A DNA stretch of 64,000 nt from Fulvivirga ligni (GCF_021389935.1 NZ_CP089979.1:62001-126000); one strand, 5' to 3'; shown: positions 43,331 to 52,549, counted from the first letter of the stretch. Made by a program: numbers and translations. Notes: generated from the sequence alone by a model not told the origin.

Positions 43331-44608
43331 CTATACAGCTTTACGCTTTATGGTAAACAGCTGTCTTCTCTTTTCTTTATTAAAGATATTCTTCACCACA
43401 CCATAGTAAATTTCCAGTGCATCTCCCGCTAAAGCAATGGCTGCCAATGATATAACAAGATTCAATTTGAAACTGTAATGGCTAAATAATAGCACTATTA
43501 AGAATAAAATAAGACCGATTTCAACCAACTGAACCGTTTTAGTTATCCCATCATACCAATCTGGCAAACGATGATATATAAAGGAAAATAGTGACACATT
43601 AAGAAAGCAGATAAAGACAGCCACTAAGATGCCAAACCCCTCTTTATCATTAACATCATTCACATAATCTTCATTCAGAATCATTGAAATGATATTAGCA
43701 TGCACCACTACGCCGTACATATCAGGATTGGCCTTCCCTGCATACTTCTTATTTAGAGGCGTGAAGAATTTATCATCCCATGATGTATCATCAAAATCTC
43801 TCCCCATATATCCGAATAGAACGATCTTATCCTTGATCATCCCTGGAGTAAAATTTTCAGTTATAACATCGTTTACATCCAAAGCATAAAATCTGTTAGG
43901 GTAATCGGTACGACCATAAAGATCAACAACGTTACCCCGATAGTTAATTACCTCACTAGAATTTTTCCTTTCTAATATTTTATTAGCTTTTTCCGCATCA
44001 TACAATTGGGCTACTTTCACCGCAAAAGCTACATTTTCTTCCTTTCCTACTTTTCGCATGGGTGGGAATGATCTACAAGTTTTAAAATCCTCCTGAGAAT
44101 CTGCGTCTGTAAACAAATTTGCGAAACCGTTATGTGCATTCTGACTAAAAATTGGGTGTGATACATGAAGAGAATCGAACAAATCATCACCTTTATTTTT
44201 ATTAGCGAAGTCAGGTGTTTGAAGTAATTCAGACACTAATACCAAGCTATCTACATCACTAAGCACAGTACTCAAAAACATGTCGCCGAGAGTGTCTTGC
44301 TTTAACCCATCAAATAAAATATCAATACCGATGACTTTAGGGTCATACTGATTGATAATGGCAACCTCTTGAGCCAATTCTGCTCTGCTGAGATAGCCAA
44401 TATTTATCACCACAATATTAGTGTCAGGCACAGGATCCTCCCTCAGGTTTGAGAAAGCCACATCAGTAATATCCATATCTTCCAAAGCATCTCCTACAGG
44501 ATCAAAAGCATCGAAAATTTTAAACTGAGACACATTGAATATGATCCACATGATGGAAAACACGAAAACTGTGGCAAGGACTGAGTCGATCCAGAAACGC
44601 TTTTTCAT
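43331..44608 (-). CDS. CHASE2-domain membrane protein
   Basis: A 425-residue protein: one membrane helix (about 10-28), an extracytoplasmic CHASE2 sensor of about 280 residues (VVINIGYLSRAELAQEVAIINQYDPKVIGIDILFDG, NYRGN, KDKIVLFGYMGRDFDDTSWDDKFFTPLN, MYGVVVHANIISMILN), then three membrane helices (about 325-400). There is no kinase, cyclase or GGDEF domain after the helices, so no visible output. In cyanobacteria CHASE2 often partners FecR-like proteins; the next gene here fits that. Stimulus unknown. Confidence 0.85.
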   Translation of the reverse strand: MKKRFWIDSVLATVFVFSIMWIIFNVSQFKIFDAFDPVGDALEDMDITDVAFSNLREDPVPDTNIVVINIGYLSRAELAQEVAIINQYDPKVIGIDILFDGLKQDTLGDMFLSTVLSDVDSLVLVSELLQTPDFANKNKGDDLFDSLHVSHPIFSQNAHNGFANLFTDADSQEDFKTCRSFPPMRKVGKEENVAFAVKVAQLYDAEKANKILERKNSSEVINYRGNVVDLYGRTDYPNRFYALDVNDVITENFTPGMIKDKIVLFGYMGRDFDDTSWDDKFFTPLNKKYAGKANPDMYGVVVHANIISMILNEDYVNDVNDKEGFGILVAVFICFLNVSLFSFIYHRLPDWYDGITKTVQLVEIGLILFLIVLLFSHYSFKLNLVISLAAIALAGDALEIYYGVVKNIFNKEKRRQLFTIKRKAV

Positions 44609-44720
44609 TTAAGCTGAATGGCTGTTAAAACAAAAATTGATTACATGTAAGGAGAGTAAAAATATAAAAATAAAGCAGTTTTAGATAATATAATTTAATT
44701 TAATGAGCTGATTTAAGCTT

Positions 44721-45698
44721 ATGCGATTGAAACGAAAACGACTGGAAATCAATGAATATGCTGATGGAATATTGTCTGGCGACAAAATTATTCTGAGCCG
44801 GGCTATTACATTGATTGAAAGCAACTTAGATACAGACATTGAATTATCGGAAAAAGTACTTGAACTTATTCTACCACATACTGGAAACTCCAAAAGGATA
44901 GGCATAACAGGTGTTCCTGGTGTAGGGAAAAGCACTTTCATAGAAGCCTTGGGCATTTTACTAGCTGATCAGGGCAAGCAGCTGGCCGTACTTGCCGTCG
45001 ACCCCAGCAGTCAGCGCACTGGGGGCAGCATACTGGGAGATAAGACTCGAATGGAGCAACTATCGCATCATCCCAATGCCTACATCAGGCCTTCCGCCAC
45101 TGGAAATTCATTAGGTGGTGTAGCCAACAAAACCCGGGAAACCATGCTTTTGTGTGAGGCCGCGGGGTTTAATCATATTCTTATTGAGACAGTGGGTGTT
45201 GGCCAATCTGAGATAGCGGTAAAGGGAATGGTAGACTTCTTCCTCCTACTTATGCTTGCCGGCGCAGGTGATGAACTCCAAGGCATAAAAAAGGGCATTA
45301 TGGAAATGGCTGATGCTATTGCAATCACAAAAGCGGACCATGATAACATACAGGCTTCAAAAAGAGCAAAGGCAGAATATCAAAATGCTTTGCATTTATT
45401 TCCGCTGGCAGACTCTGGCTGGCAACCTAAGGTGCTAACGTGCTCATCAGTAGCCAAAACAGGACTTGATGATATACTTCATTTAATAGAGACGTATTAC
45501 GATCACATGGAAGGCAAGCTAGATAAACTGAGAACTCAACAAAATATCAGTTGGATGCATGAAAGCATTGGTTTTATGCTAAAGCAAAACTTTTATGGTA
45601 ATAGTGAAGTAAAAACAGACTTACCTGAAATAGAGCAACAAGTGGGAGCCGGAATGATCACGCCGCAGGCAGCTGCCAGAAAACTATTAAACCTTTAG
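44721..45698 (+). CDS. meaB: MeaB-type GTPase (methylmalonyl-CoA mutase chaperone)
   Basis: A 325-residue SIMIBI-class GTPase that loads and protects the B12-dependent methylmalonyl-CoA mutase. The P-loop is GVPGVGKSTFIEALG, then VDPSSQRTGGSILGDKTRM (switch I), ETVGVGQSE (switch II) and ITKADHDN (NKxD-like). Mutase genes are not in this window, but the B12 uptake locus is 3 kb away. Starts 113 bases from the CHASE2 gene, diverging; a sterol-desaturase-like gene follows on the same strand (46 bases). Confidence 0.93.
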   Translation: MRLKRKRLEINEYADGILSGDKIILSRAITLIESNLDTDIELSEKVLELILPHTGNSKRIGITGVPGVGKSTFIEALGILLADQGKQLAVLAVDPSSQRTGGSILGDKTRMEQLSHHPNAYIRPSATGNSLGGVANKTRETMLLCEAAGFNHILIETVGVGQSEIAVKGMVDFFLLLMLAGAGDELQGIKKGIMEMADAIAITKADHDNIQASKRAKAEYQNALHLFPLADSGWQPKVLTCSSVAKTGLDDILHLIETYYDHMEGKLDKLRTQQNISWMHESIGFMLKQNFYGNSEVKTDLPEIEQQVGAGMITPQAAARKLLNL

Positions 45699-45744
45699 GA
45701 ACGAATTTCATCTAAGCGTCATTAGTTATTAAAATCTGAGATAC

Positions 45745-46503
45745 ATGACTATTCCATGGACACAAGTAGCTTCTGTAATGCTGTTAAGATACCTTTTAGC
45801 AGCTGGAATTTCCTTTATCATATGGTATGTTCTTAGAAAATCAGCCTGGTCGTATAAAAAAATACAGTTGAAATTCCCGACTGGCAAAGACTACTTGAGA
45901 GAGGTAGGATATTCACTTCTTACCATAGTCATTTTTACCCTAGTCGCGATCATACTTTTCAGTCCCTTTGTAAAACCTTATACTTTAGTTTACTCAGAGA
46001 TAAGCACATACGGCTATGGTTATTTAGTCCTCAGCATTTTCATGCTAATACTTTTGCATGACACCTATTTTTATTGGACTCATCGCCTTATGCACCACAA
46101 AAGATTATACAGACTATCTCATTTAATTCATCACAAATCTACTAACCCAAGTCCATGGGCGGCCTTTGCTTTTCACCCTATTGAGGCTTTGTTTGAGGTA
46201 GGCATTATTGTGCTGGCTGTCTTTCTTTTTCCACTCCATCGCCTGGCAATAGCTGCCTTTTTAATCTTCATGATTATCTACAATGTGTATGGACACCTCG
46301 GTTATGAGCTTTATCCAAAAAGGTTTTACAAGCACTGGTTAGGCGAATGGCTGAACACCTCCACCAATCATAACATGCATCATGAATTTGTAAAAGGAAA
46401 TTATGGGCTATATTTCACCTTCTGGGATAGAATAATGGGGACAACCCACAAAAAATATGAAGCCAGATATGATGAAGTGAAAGGTAGGTCACGCCCTAGC
46501 TAA
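45745..46503 (+). CDS. Sterol-desaturase/fatty-acid-hydroxylase family protein
   Basis: A 252-residue membrane di-iron enzyme with about four helices. The three His boxes are in place: HDTYFYWTHRLMHHK, HLIHHKSTNPSPW and NTSTNHNMHHEF. The family hydroxylates or desaturates lipids; in this phylum it acts for example on carotenoids or hydroxy-fatty acids. The substrate cannot be told here. Its last bases overlap the convergent Dph6-like stop by 8 bases. Confidence 0.9.
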   Translation: MTIPWTQVASVMLLRYLLAAGISFIIWYVLRKSAWSYKKIQLKFPTGKDYLREVGYSLLTIVIFTLVAIILFSPFVKPYTLVYSEISTYGYGYLVLSIFMLILLHDTYFYWTHRLMHHKRLYRLSHLIHHKSTNPSPWAAFAFHPIEALFEVGIIVLAVFLFPLHRLAIAAFLIFMIIYNVYGHLGYELYPKRFYKHWLGEWLNTSTNHNMHHEFVKGNYGLYFTFWDRIMGTTHKKYEARYDEVKGRSRPS

Positions 46504-47203
46504 GATCTGCAAAGTAAAAAGTTGACTTTTGGTCTGTCAATGAACCGTCGTCATTTTTCACCTTAAACTCATATGATTTCTCAACGATCTCCCCAACTTG
46601 GTGCGCCACCGGATTTTTGAAAATAGGACCGTCATATACAAAAGAATGAAATTCTCCATTTTCACCACAGATATCAATGCCTTCAGGAGCTGATCTTATC
46701 CACTGATCATCAATAGTTTGGCCGACTTGTGACTTATCAAAATGTTTTTTATCCGCTGCGCAAATCCTGGTTTTATATCCTTTCTCTAAAAATTCAGCTA
46801 ACAACTCCTCAGACGGCTCCTTCCATATGGGATAAACCCCGTGCATCTCTGCGCTCGCTAGCTTAGTATCACGAAAGGCCTTTAAGTATTCCAGGAAAAT
46901 ATCACCGTACATAATTAACTCCACTCCTTCGCTTTTGAGGCCTTGAATGTAATCAGAGATCAGTTGATTATAAGTATCATGACTATCATCTTTTCTTAAG
47001 TACAATTTATGCAAGGGAATACCCAAAGATTCGGCTTGCCTCTCAATAAGATGTTCAGGCACACCATGCAAACCAACACGCTTAAGATCAGCATCAATTA
47101 CCGTATGTAGATGATGAATACTATATTTTTCACTTCTCACAATACGATCTAGTGCTAACATTGAATCTTTTCCGCCGCTCCAGGAGATGGATATTTTTTT
47201 CAT
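46496..47203 (-). CDS. Dph6-like adenosine-binding ATP-pyrophosphatase
   Basis: A 235-residue enzyme of the diphthine-ammonia ligase type. The PP-loop SWSGGKDSMLAL (residues about 7-18) is clear, with GLHGVPEHLIERQAESLGIPL and YGDIFLEYLKAFRDTKLASAEMHGVYPIW as further family signs. Bacteria lack diphthamide, so the bacterial forms must act on something else, possibly a B12- or coenzyme-linked substrate; this is unknown. Faces left, convergent with the desaturase gene. The start codon is followed upstream by GGTTATT repeats. Confidence 0.88.
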   Translation of the reverse strand: MKKISISWSGGKDSMLALDRIVRSEKYSIHHLHTVIDADLKRVGLHGVPEHLIERQAESLGIPLHKLYLRKDDSHDTYNQLISDYIQGLKSEGVELIMYGDIFLEYLKAFRDTKLASAEMHGVYPIWKEPSEELLAEFLEKGYKTRICAADKKHFDKSQVGQTIDDQWIRSAPEGIDICGENGEFHSFVYDGPIFKNPVAHQVGEIVEKSYEFKVKNDDGSLTDQKSTFYFADLS

Positions 47204-47210
47204 TGATTTT

Positions 47211-47337
47211 GTTATTGGTTATTGGTTATTGGGTTATTGAGTTATTTGGTTATTTGGTTATTGGGTTATTGGTTATTGGTTATTGCTTATTGAGTTATTG
47301 GTTATTTGGTTATTGGTTATTAGTTATTGGGTTATTG
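47211..47337. repeat. GGTTATT-type simple repeat array
   Basis: About 127 bases of imperfect 7-8-base units (TTGGTTATT, GGGTTATT, GAGTTATT). It fills the gap between the Dph6-like gene and the IVP-type gene. No spacers, so it is not a CRISPR. The right side of the IVP gene (47761-47960) carries related units in the opposite sense. Confidence 0.85.
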
Positions 47338-47730
47338 CTTTGAGGCTTTTTTAGCTCGATTGAGGTAAGAGATATAGCCATTAAGTATTTTCAGGCAATT
47401 ATTAAAGTCATTCTTGTATGCTACTAATTGATCGTTGTTAATGTACCCTTCGTCGTAAGCACAGATTACATGATCCAAGGTTTCAAATAAAGAACCTCTT
47501 GCCTGTCTACAGAATTGAATGTTCTCTTGAAAGTGAAATCTCCCAAAGCCTTCTGCAATGTTATTTGTGACTGACCGACTGGATCTCACTATTTGATCAA
47601 CTAATTTATATTTTTCATCAAGCGGAAAAGATTTTGCCAGATGAATGATTTTGATCTTGAATTCCCTACAAATCTGCCAGGCCTGTAAATCTGTGAAACT
47701 CTTCAGATTAGATGACATCATAGTATTCAC
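47332..47730 (-). CDS. Four-helix-bundle protein (23S rRNA intervening-sequence type)
   Basis: A 132-residue helical protein of the S23/IVP family: FTDLQAWQICREFKIKIIHLAKSFP, KYKLVDQIVRSSRSVTNNIAEGFGR, ENIQFCRQARGSLFETLDHV and a last helix with LNGYISYLNR. It forms pentameric barrels (as in the Avd protein of diversity-generating retroelements), and is scattered across Bacteroidota genomes near repeats. There is no reverse transcriptase nearby. Simple repeats flank both sides, in keeping with a mobile-like history. Confidence 0.92.
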   Translation of the reverse strand: MNTMMSSNLKSFTDLQAWQICREFKIKIIHLAKSFPLDEKYKLVDQIVRSSRSVTNNIAEGFGRFHFQENIQFCRQARGSLFETLDHVICAYDEGYINNDQLVAYKNDFNNCLKILNGYISYLNRAKKASKQ

Positions 47731-47760
47731 TTAAAATAATATTTAACTGAAATTAACCCT

Positions 47761-47960
47761 GCCTCCCAAAAATAAAAAGCTCTACTTCACCCAAAAACTA
47801 CATCAACAATCAATAACCCAACAACCAACCCAGAATTAATAAAATCAACAAAAAGAAAGAGCACCAATCAAGCAAAAGCCCACCCCAATAACCAACAACT
47901 TACCTTCAAACAACCCCAGCAACACTCAGACGCACTAACAATAGAGAAGAACTCACAGAC
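47761..47960. repeat. AACCAAT/AACCCAAC-type low-complexity region
   Basis: About 200 bases rich in A and C on the plus strand with units such as AATAACCCAACAACCAACC and AATAACCAACAAC, the complement of the GGTTATT array to the left of the IVP gene. No gene seen in this stretch. Confidence 0.6.
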
Positions 47961-47967
47961 CAGCCAA

Positions 47968-48114
47968 TCACTTTCTCTTCCTAAAACCATAAGGACAATG
48001 TCGGCAGCCATTTTTGCAGCAGTAGCCGCGTTTGAGATGGTAGGCTTCGGTAAAAACGTAGAGGCCGTTTTCTATGTAAAATAAGGGTTCGTCTTCGTTT
48101 GCTTTTTTAGCCAT
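47968..48114 (-). CDS. DUF5522-type small protein, 48 residues
   Basis: Starts at ATG 48114 and ends at TGA 47968. The residue pattern GYCCKNGCRHCPYGF near the end is the DUF5522 hallmark, with four cysteines and a His that could hold a metal. The start reads MAKKANEDEP. Function unknown; it is widespread in Bacteroidota as a separate small gene or at the end of larger ones. It is 9 bases downstream of the thioesterase stop on the same strand, so probably one operon. Confidence 0.85.
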   Translation of the reverse strand: MAKKANEDEPLFYIENGLYVFTEAYHLKRGYCCKNGCRHCPYGFRKRK

Positions 48115-48123
48115 AAGCCAAAG

Positions 48124-48516
48124 TTATAATACGCTCACCGGATTCTTATCTTCATCGATGGCCACAAATGAAAATTCACCTCTAATGGCTCGCTCTCTTT
48201 CTTCTGAATACATCTGCTCAATGAATATTTCGACCTTCACTTTCAAACTAGTATTTCCCACCTTAGTGACTTTCCCCATCAGCTCCACCAAGGTTCCGGC
48301 AGGAATAGGCTGTTTGAAATCTACTCTTTCTGATGATACTGTAACCACTCTTTTGCGTGAAAACCTGGTAGCTGTAATAAAGGCCACCTCGTCCATTAGC
48401 TGCAAGGCGGTGCCTCCGAAAAGTGTGTCGTAGTGATTTACGGTATTAGGAAAAACTGCTTTGAATAATGAGGTTTTTGAGGCCTCTATTCGCTGCTCTA
48501 TTTCTGGTGAATGCAT
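48124..48516 (-). CDS. Acyl-CoA thioesterase (hotdog fold, YciA/BfiT-like)
   Basis: A 130-residue hotdog-fold protein. The hallmark is PNTVNHYDTLFGGTALQLMDEVAFITATRFS (the 'N..GtlfGG.ll.wmD..a' element with its Asp catalytic), then VDFKQPIPAGTLVELMGKVTKVGNTSLKVKVEIF. It cleaves acyl-CoA to free acid. Chain preference unknown. Lies 4 bases before the stop of the BtuF-like gene; co-transcribed with it or DUF5522. Confidence 0.92.
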   Translation of the reverse strand: MHSPEIEQRIEASKTSLFKAVFPNTVNHYDTLFGGTALQLMDEVAFITATRFSRKRVVTVSSERVDFKQPIPAGTLVELMGKVTKVGNTSLKVKVEIFIEQMYSEERERAIRGEFSFVAIDEDKNPVSVL

Positions 48517-48520
48517 AGTT

Positions 48521-49435
48521 TTAAAATTTAATATATCCTGTTCCGCGATGCTGAGCAGGGAATAAGTTAGGATGGAAAATTTCGCTCAAAATTTCTGCTG
48601 AGTCAGCCACTCGTGGGCCAGGTCTGTTGAAGAAATGATTACCATCTGCCACATACACCTGATTATTCTTTACCGCTTTCAGCCGTTTCCAGCCTGGCTT
48701 TTTGGTGAGCAAGTGCATCTCATTCATGGAGCGATCTATTCCAAAACCGCAGGGCATTACCACTATAATATCTGGATCAGCATCTGGGATTACGGACCAA
48801 TCAAAGTAATGTGAATGCTCACCGGTTTCGGCTAGCAAACTTTCTCCACCGGCCAGCTCAACTAATTCAGGAATCCAGTTGCCTCCCAGCATTATGGGTG
48901 AGAGCCATTCTACCATAGCCACCAAAGGCCGGTTTTGAGTGGCAGCGACTCTTAATCTTATGCTATCAAGTCGGTATTTTATCTCATTCACCACCTGCTC
49001 AGCTTTTTCGGATACACCAAGCGCCGCACCTACTTTGATAATATCGCCATAGATATCTGCTAGCACATTGGGCTCCAGACTGATGAGCTGAGGGTTAGAT
49101 GAAGTGAGCTTACAGATGGCGTTTTCCACATCTTGTAAGCTCACTGCGCATATATCGCATAATGACTGGGTGATAACAAAATCTGGATTGAGCTCCTGCA
49201 AGAGCTCTTCGTTGATTTTGTAAACTGACAGTCCATCTTTAAGCAAATCAATCACACTATTGTCTATCTCTTCGCTGGATCGGTTAGTATCAAACTTGGG
49301 AGCTGTGAGAATAGGTAAGCTATTCACCCCCAGAGGGTAATCACATTCATGTGAGCGCCCTACCAGCTGATCGCCTAATCCTAAAGAAGTGACTATTTCC
49401 GTACTACTAGGAAGAAGAGAAACAATACGATTCAT
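48521..49435 (-). CDS. BtuF-like cobalamin-binding protein, no signal peptide
   Basis: A 304-residue protein of the periplasmic-binding-protein class III type seen in BtuF: RIVSLLPSSTEIVTSLGLGDQLVGRSHECDYP at the start, LNPDFVITQSLCDICAVS, and a C-lobe with MVEWLSPIMLGGNWIPELVELAGG. There is no signal peptide or lipobox; it begins MNRIVSLLP directly with the first strand. A cytosolic or non-classical role is therefore likely, unlike true BtuF. It is the third gene of the riboswitch-controlled leftward transcript. Confidence 0.85.
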   Translation of the reverse strand: MNRIVSLLPSSTEIVTSLGLGDQLVGRSHECDYPLGVNSLPILTAPKFDTNRSSEEIDNSVIDLLKDGLSVYKINEELLQELNPDFVITQSLCDICAVSLQDVENAICKLTSSNPQLISLEPNVLADIYGDIIKVGAALGVSEKAEQVVNEIKYRLDSIRLRVAATQNRPLVAMVEWLSPIMLGGNWIPELVELAGGESLLAETGEHSHYFDWSVIPDADPDIIVVMPCGFGIDRSMNEMHLLTKKPGWKRLKAVKNNQVYVADGNHFFNRPGPRVADSAEILSEIFHPNLFPAQHRGTGYIKF

Positions 49436-49441
49436 TTGATT

Positions 49442-50539
49442 TTAGTTATTTCTAAACACAAAACTGTTTGGTCCTATGCCCACTGACTCTGAACCGGTTT
49501 CTACACCAGAAGTATTGTAGAAATACATAGTACCCGCAGAACTAAAGTTTGGAGCTTCACCACCTATGATCTCTTTAGATACAGGGTCGAAACCTAAACC
49601 ATAAAAAGATTTACTTACTAAAGCTGATGCTGGCAACTCTGTAGCAGAAGTAGATAATTTATACACTCCGCCTGCATGAGAATAATATAACTCATCACCG
49701 GCTTCATTAATGGTAAGTCGATTGATGTCACCTGTACCTTCGGTAGCTTCCCAAATAAAATCAACTTCATCATCTTCACCTATTCTAGCAATATATCCGG
49801 GTGTCTGTCTGATTATTTCCGTGTAGTCAGCATTATAAATAGTTATACCGTTTCCAGCAACCCATATGTTACCATCGGCATCAAGCTGAAGGCTTTCAGG
49901 ATTTCCTTTTACCTCTATTTTCTTTAAAAGCTCATCCGTGTTCACATCAATTACAGCAATAGTGCTATCTCTGCTATAGCCTCCTTGATTAGCCACATAC
50001 ACTTTATCACCTCTTTTAATGAGCTTATTGGCACCATTTCCAGTACTGATGGTTTTAGTGATTTCATAAGTATTTAAATCTAAAACCTTTACGGTACCAT
50101 TTACACCTGTAGATCCCCAATCTGTGATATAGGCCTTATTTTCATTTACCCCTAAAACATAACGTGGCGACTCCAAGCCATCATCCCCATCAATGGTAGT
50201 CACTGAGGTGAACTTATAAGCGTGAATCACTTCGATTTTTACTGAGTTTTGAACCACTATAAAACCAAGAGAATCAATAAGCGACATAGACTGTGCCTGA
50301 TCTCCAAGCGGACGCCCTGCATAAGTCTGGAATATATCATTGTAAACTTCTGAAGAATCACGGTTATAGTATGAAAGACTGGCATCTCCATTGCCCCAGC
50401 CGCCTTCATTCACTATAAAAAATCCATTCTCCCCAATAGGAAAATTATGTACAACCTCAGGCTCAGGGTCATCATCAGAACAAGATGTCATTAAAAGCGC
50501 CCCGATAAGAATGGCCAAAAAGTAAATGTTTGTCTTCAT
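49442..50539 (-). CDS. DUF5074/YncE-like beta-propeller lipoprotein of the B12 locus
   Basis: A 365-residue lipoprotein: lipobox LLMTSC with DDDPEPEV after it, then a seven-bladed-type propeller (ENGFFIVNEGGWGNGDASLSYYN, NKAYITDWGSTGVNGTVKVLDLNTYEITKTI, GDKVYVANQGGYSRDSTIAVIDVNTDELLKKIEV). DUF5074 members stand beside BtuB-type receptors in Bacteroidota and are thought to cap or feed the receptor at the cell surface. Its stop is 6 bases before the BtuF-like start, its start 6 bases after the receptor stop: one operon under the cobalamin riboswitch. Confidence 0.85.
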   Translation of the reverse strand: MKTNIYFLAILIGALLMTSCSDDDPEPEVVHNFPIGENGFFIVNEGGWGNGDASLSYYNRDSSEVYNDIFQTYAGRPLGDQAQSMSLIDSLGFIVVQNSVKIEVIHAYKFTSVTTIDGDDGLESPRYVLGVNENKAYITDWGSTGVNGTVKVLDLNTYEITKTISTGNGANKLIKRGDKVYVANQGGYSRDSTIAVIDVNTDELLKKIEVKGNPESLQLDADGNIWVAGNGITIYNADYTEIIRQTPGYIARIGEDDEVDFIWEATEGTGDINRLTINEAGDELYYSHAGGVYKLSTSATELPASALVSKSFYGLGFDPVSKEIIGGEAPNFSSAGTMYFYNTSGVETGSESVGIGPNSFVFRNN

Positions 50540-50545
50540 AGATAT

Positions 50546-52441
50546 TTAATTAATTTGATATTGAATACTTAGTTGATAATACCTGCCGGGCATGGGCCTG
50601 GCATTTCTTATTTCATACTGCTTGTTAAAAGCATTTTTCACAGATGCCTGAAAGTTTATCTTTTGCTTACCAAAAGCTTTACCGTAGCCCAGTGAAATGT
50701 CACTGATCAGAAATGATGGTATGGTTTTCTTGTTATCGCCGGTAACAAATTGCTCACCGGTATAACTGAGTAAATAGAGGAGAGAAACACCGTTATAATT
50801 ACTAAAAACAGAAAATACTCCCTGATTCTTAGGAGTGTAAATGGCCTGTTTGTGAAGCTCCTGTTCCTCAGCATTTTCACCCACTTTTTCCTTAGTAGCT
50901 TTGGTGTAGGAATACTTCAGGCTGGCCCCAAGCTCCCAATTCGGCTTTAGCTGTAAACTGTAAGACAAGTTGCCTTCCACCCCGCGAGATTGTAACTGCT
51001 CCACATTTTGAGGAGACCATCCATTTGCAAAAGGCACCCATTGAATCCAGTTATCGATAATATTATAAAATCCAGTTATCTCAGTTTTAAAACCACTCTT
51101 CTCCATCACGAGTCCCTGCTCAAAACTCCAACCTTCTTCAGGCATCAAATCCATATTTCCTGAACTGCCTCCACCCTTCCAGTACAAGTCGTTAAAAGTG
51201 GGAATACGATAGCTTCTGGCTACTTTTGTTTTGGTGTAAATATGGTTAGAAGCGAAATATTGAACTCCCAGAGAAGGTAAGAACGGCGCAAAATAATCAT
51301 CTACATAAAGTTGTCTGGCTGAAACATTTACTTCCATCTTATTGAATAACAACCATTTAGAGCCGAGAAAGGCCGAGATTCTATGCCTGTCAGAAATATT
51401 ATCTCCGTAATTCTGTGTTTCAGCATGGTCAAAAGTATAATTAAGACCTACCTGAAATTCATGATTATCACTGATTTTGCTCACTTTGTGAATTTCGTTA
51501 ATCCACGTGCTGGACTGGCTGATCGAAGGCTCTGCTACCTGATCGGTGTAAGTGAGCTCATGGCTCACCAGGCCAGAACGAGCCTCGAGCACTCCATGCT
51601 CAGAATTACGTTGCCAATGGATTACCGCTCTATGAAATTCATCTTGCTGATTTTCAACGGCTTCTCCACCCGCAGAAGCTGGCCTAGGTAGGTTAACATT
51701 GTTAAACTGATACCAATATTTTGCGGAAATCCTTTGATTATCCTTGATCTGATAACGCCACTCCGCCAATACACCATGCTGATCAATTTCTGAATTCTCC
51801 TGTGTTTCTTCTTTATTGGAAAAGCGATTAAAATATTGAAAATCATTATCCGAGTGATGCAAAAAGCCCTTTACACTTACCTCGCTTTTCCCTGATCCGT
51901 AGGAGACGTTCAACCCAGTATAACTTTTACCAAAGCTTCCTGTCTGCTGAAATAACCCGGCACCAAAACCATGAGAAATATTGGAGTTGCTACTCATATG
52001 GATGGCGCCACCCAGCGCTCCAGACCCCATGGTGGTGCCTGCAGCTCCGTACTGAATAGATAGATTACTGATAAACGAAACGGGAACAAGGGTAAGATCT
52101 AAAGATCCGTTCATAGGGCTTTGTAAATTTAAGCCCTCCCAAATAACTGCGGTATGGCTACTTCCTGTTCCTCGCAATGACGGTGTAGAAAGGCCGCTAA
52201 TTCCGTAAGAGCGAACATTTACCCCGCCTGTTTTCATAAGCAATTCGGCAGCACTACCACCTTGCAGACCATTGATATATTCCGGGCTTACAGCATCTAT
52301 TTTCTCACCCGTCTGGAAATCTTCAATTCTTTTATCCTGTATTTCAATACCATGGAGCTGCTTTACCGCCAGGCTATCCTGGGCATAGAGCAAACTCATG
52401 CTTGTCATAAAAAAAAGGATACAACTAAAGAGTGTCTTCAT
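50546..52441 (-). CDS. BtuB-like TonB-dependent outer-membrane receptor
   Basis: A 631-residue outer-membrane receptor. A signal peptide (about 1-20), no carboxypeptidase-like front, then the plug (KQLHGIEIQDKRIEDF with a TonB-box-like start, GGSAAELLMKTGGVNVRSYGISGLSTPSLRGTGSSHTAVIWEG) and a 22-strand barrel ending in an aromatic (QLSIQYQIN). The size and the riboswitch upstream point to cobalamin import. It is first in the leftward operon; energy would come from TonB-ExbBD, not in this window. Confidence 0.92.
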   Translation of the reverse strand: MKTLFSCILFFMTSMSLLYAQDSLAVKQLHGIEIQDKRIEDFQTGEKIDAVSPEYINGLQGGSAAELLMKTGGVNVRSYGISGLSTPSLRGTGSSHTAVIWEGLNLQSPMNGSLDLTLVPVSFISNLSIQYGAAGTTMGSGALGGAIHMSSNSNISHGFGAGLFQQTGSFGKSYTGLNVSYGSGKSEVSVKGFLHHSDNDFQYFNRFSNKEETQENSEIDQHGVLAEWRYQIKDNQRISAKYWYQFNNVNLPRPASAGGEAVENQQDEFHRAVIHWQRNSEHGVLEARSGLVSHELTYTDQVAEPSISQSSTWINEIHKVSKISDNHEFQVGLNYTFDHAETQNYGDNISDRHRISAFLGSKWLLFNKMEVNVSARQLYVDDYFAPFLPSLGVQYFASNHIYTKTKVARSYRIPTFNDLYWKGGGSSGNMDLMPEEGWSFEQGLVMEKSGFKTEITGFYNIIDNWIQWVPFANGWSPQNVEQLQSRGVEGNLSYSLQLKPNWELGASLKYSYTKATKEKVGENAEEQELHKQAIYTPKNQGVFSVFSNYNGVSLLYLLSYTGEQFVTGDNKKTIPSFLISDISLGYGKAFGKQKINFQASVKNAFNKQYEIRNARPMPGRYYQLSIQYQIN

Positions 52442-52549
52442 AAACCATTATTCATGAAGCTTTTTAAATACGGAACAGGAAGGTGCACCAGAAAATGTAA
52501 TGGGTCATCTGCCTGAAGCCATAACTCCCGAAAGCTTCTTAGTAAAAGA

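Noticed and set aside
44681-44956. Minus-strand ORF over the start of meaB
   Set aside because: Antisense to the P-loop region of a clear GTPase gene.
47211-47337. Repeat array that might be a CRISPR
   Set aside because: Units are 7-8 bases, imperfect and contiguous, with no unique spacers and no cas genes.
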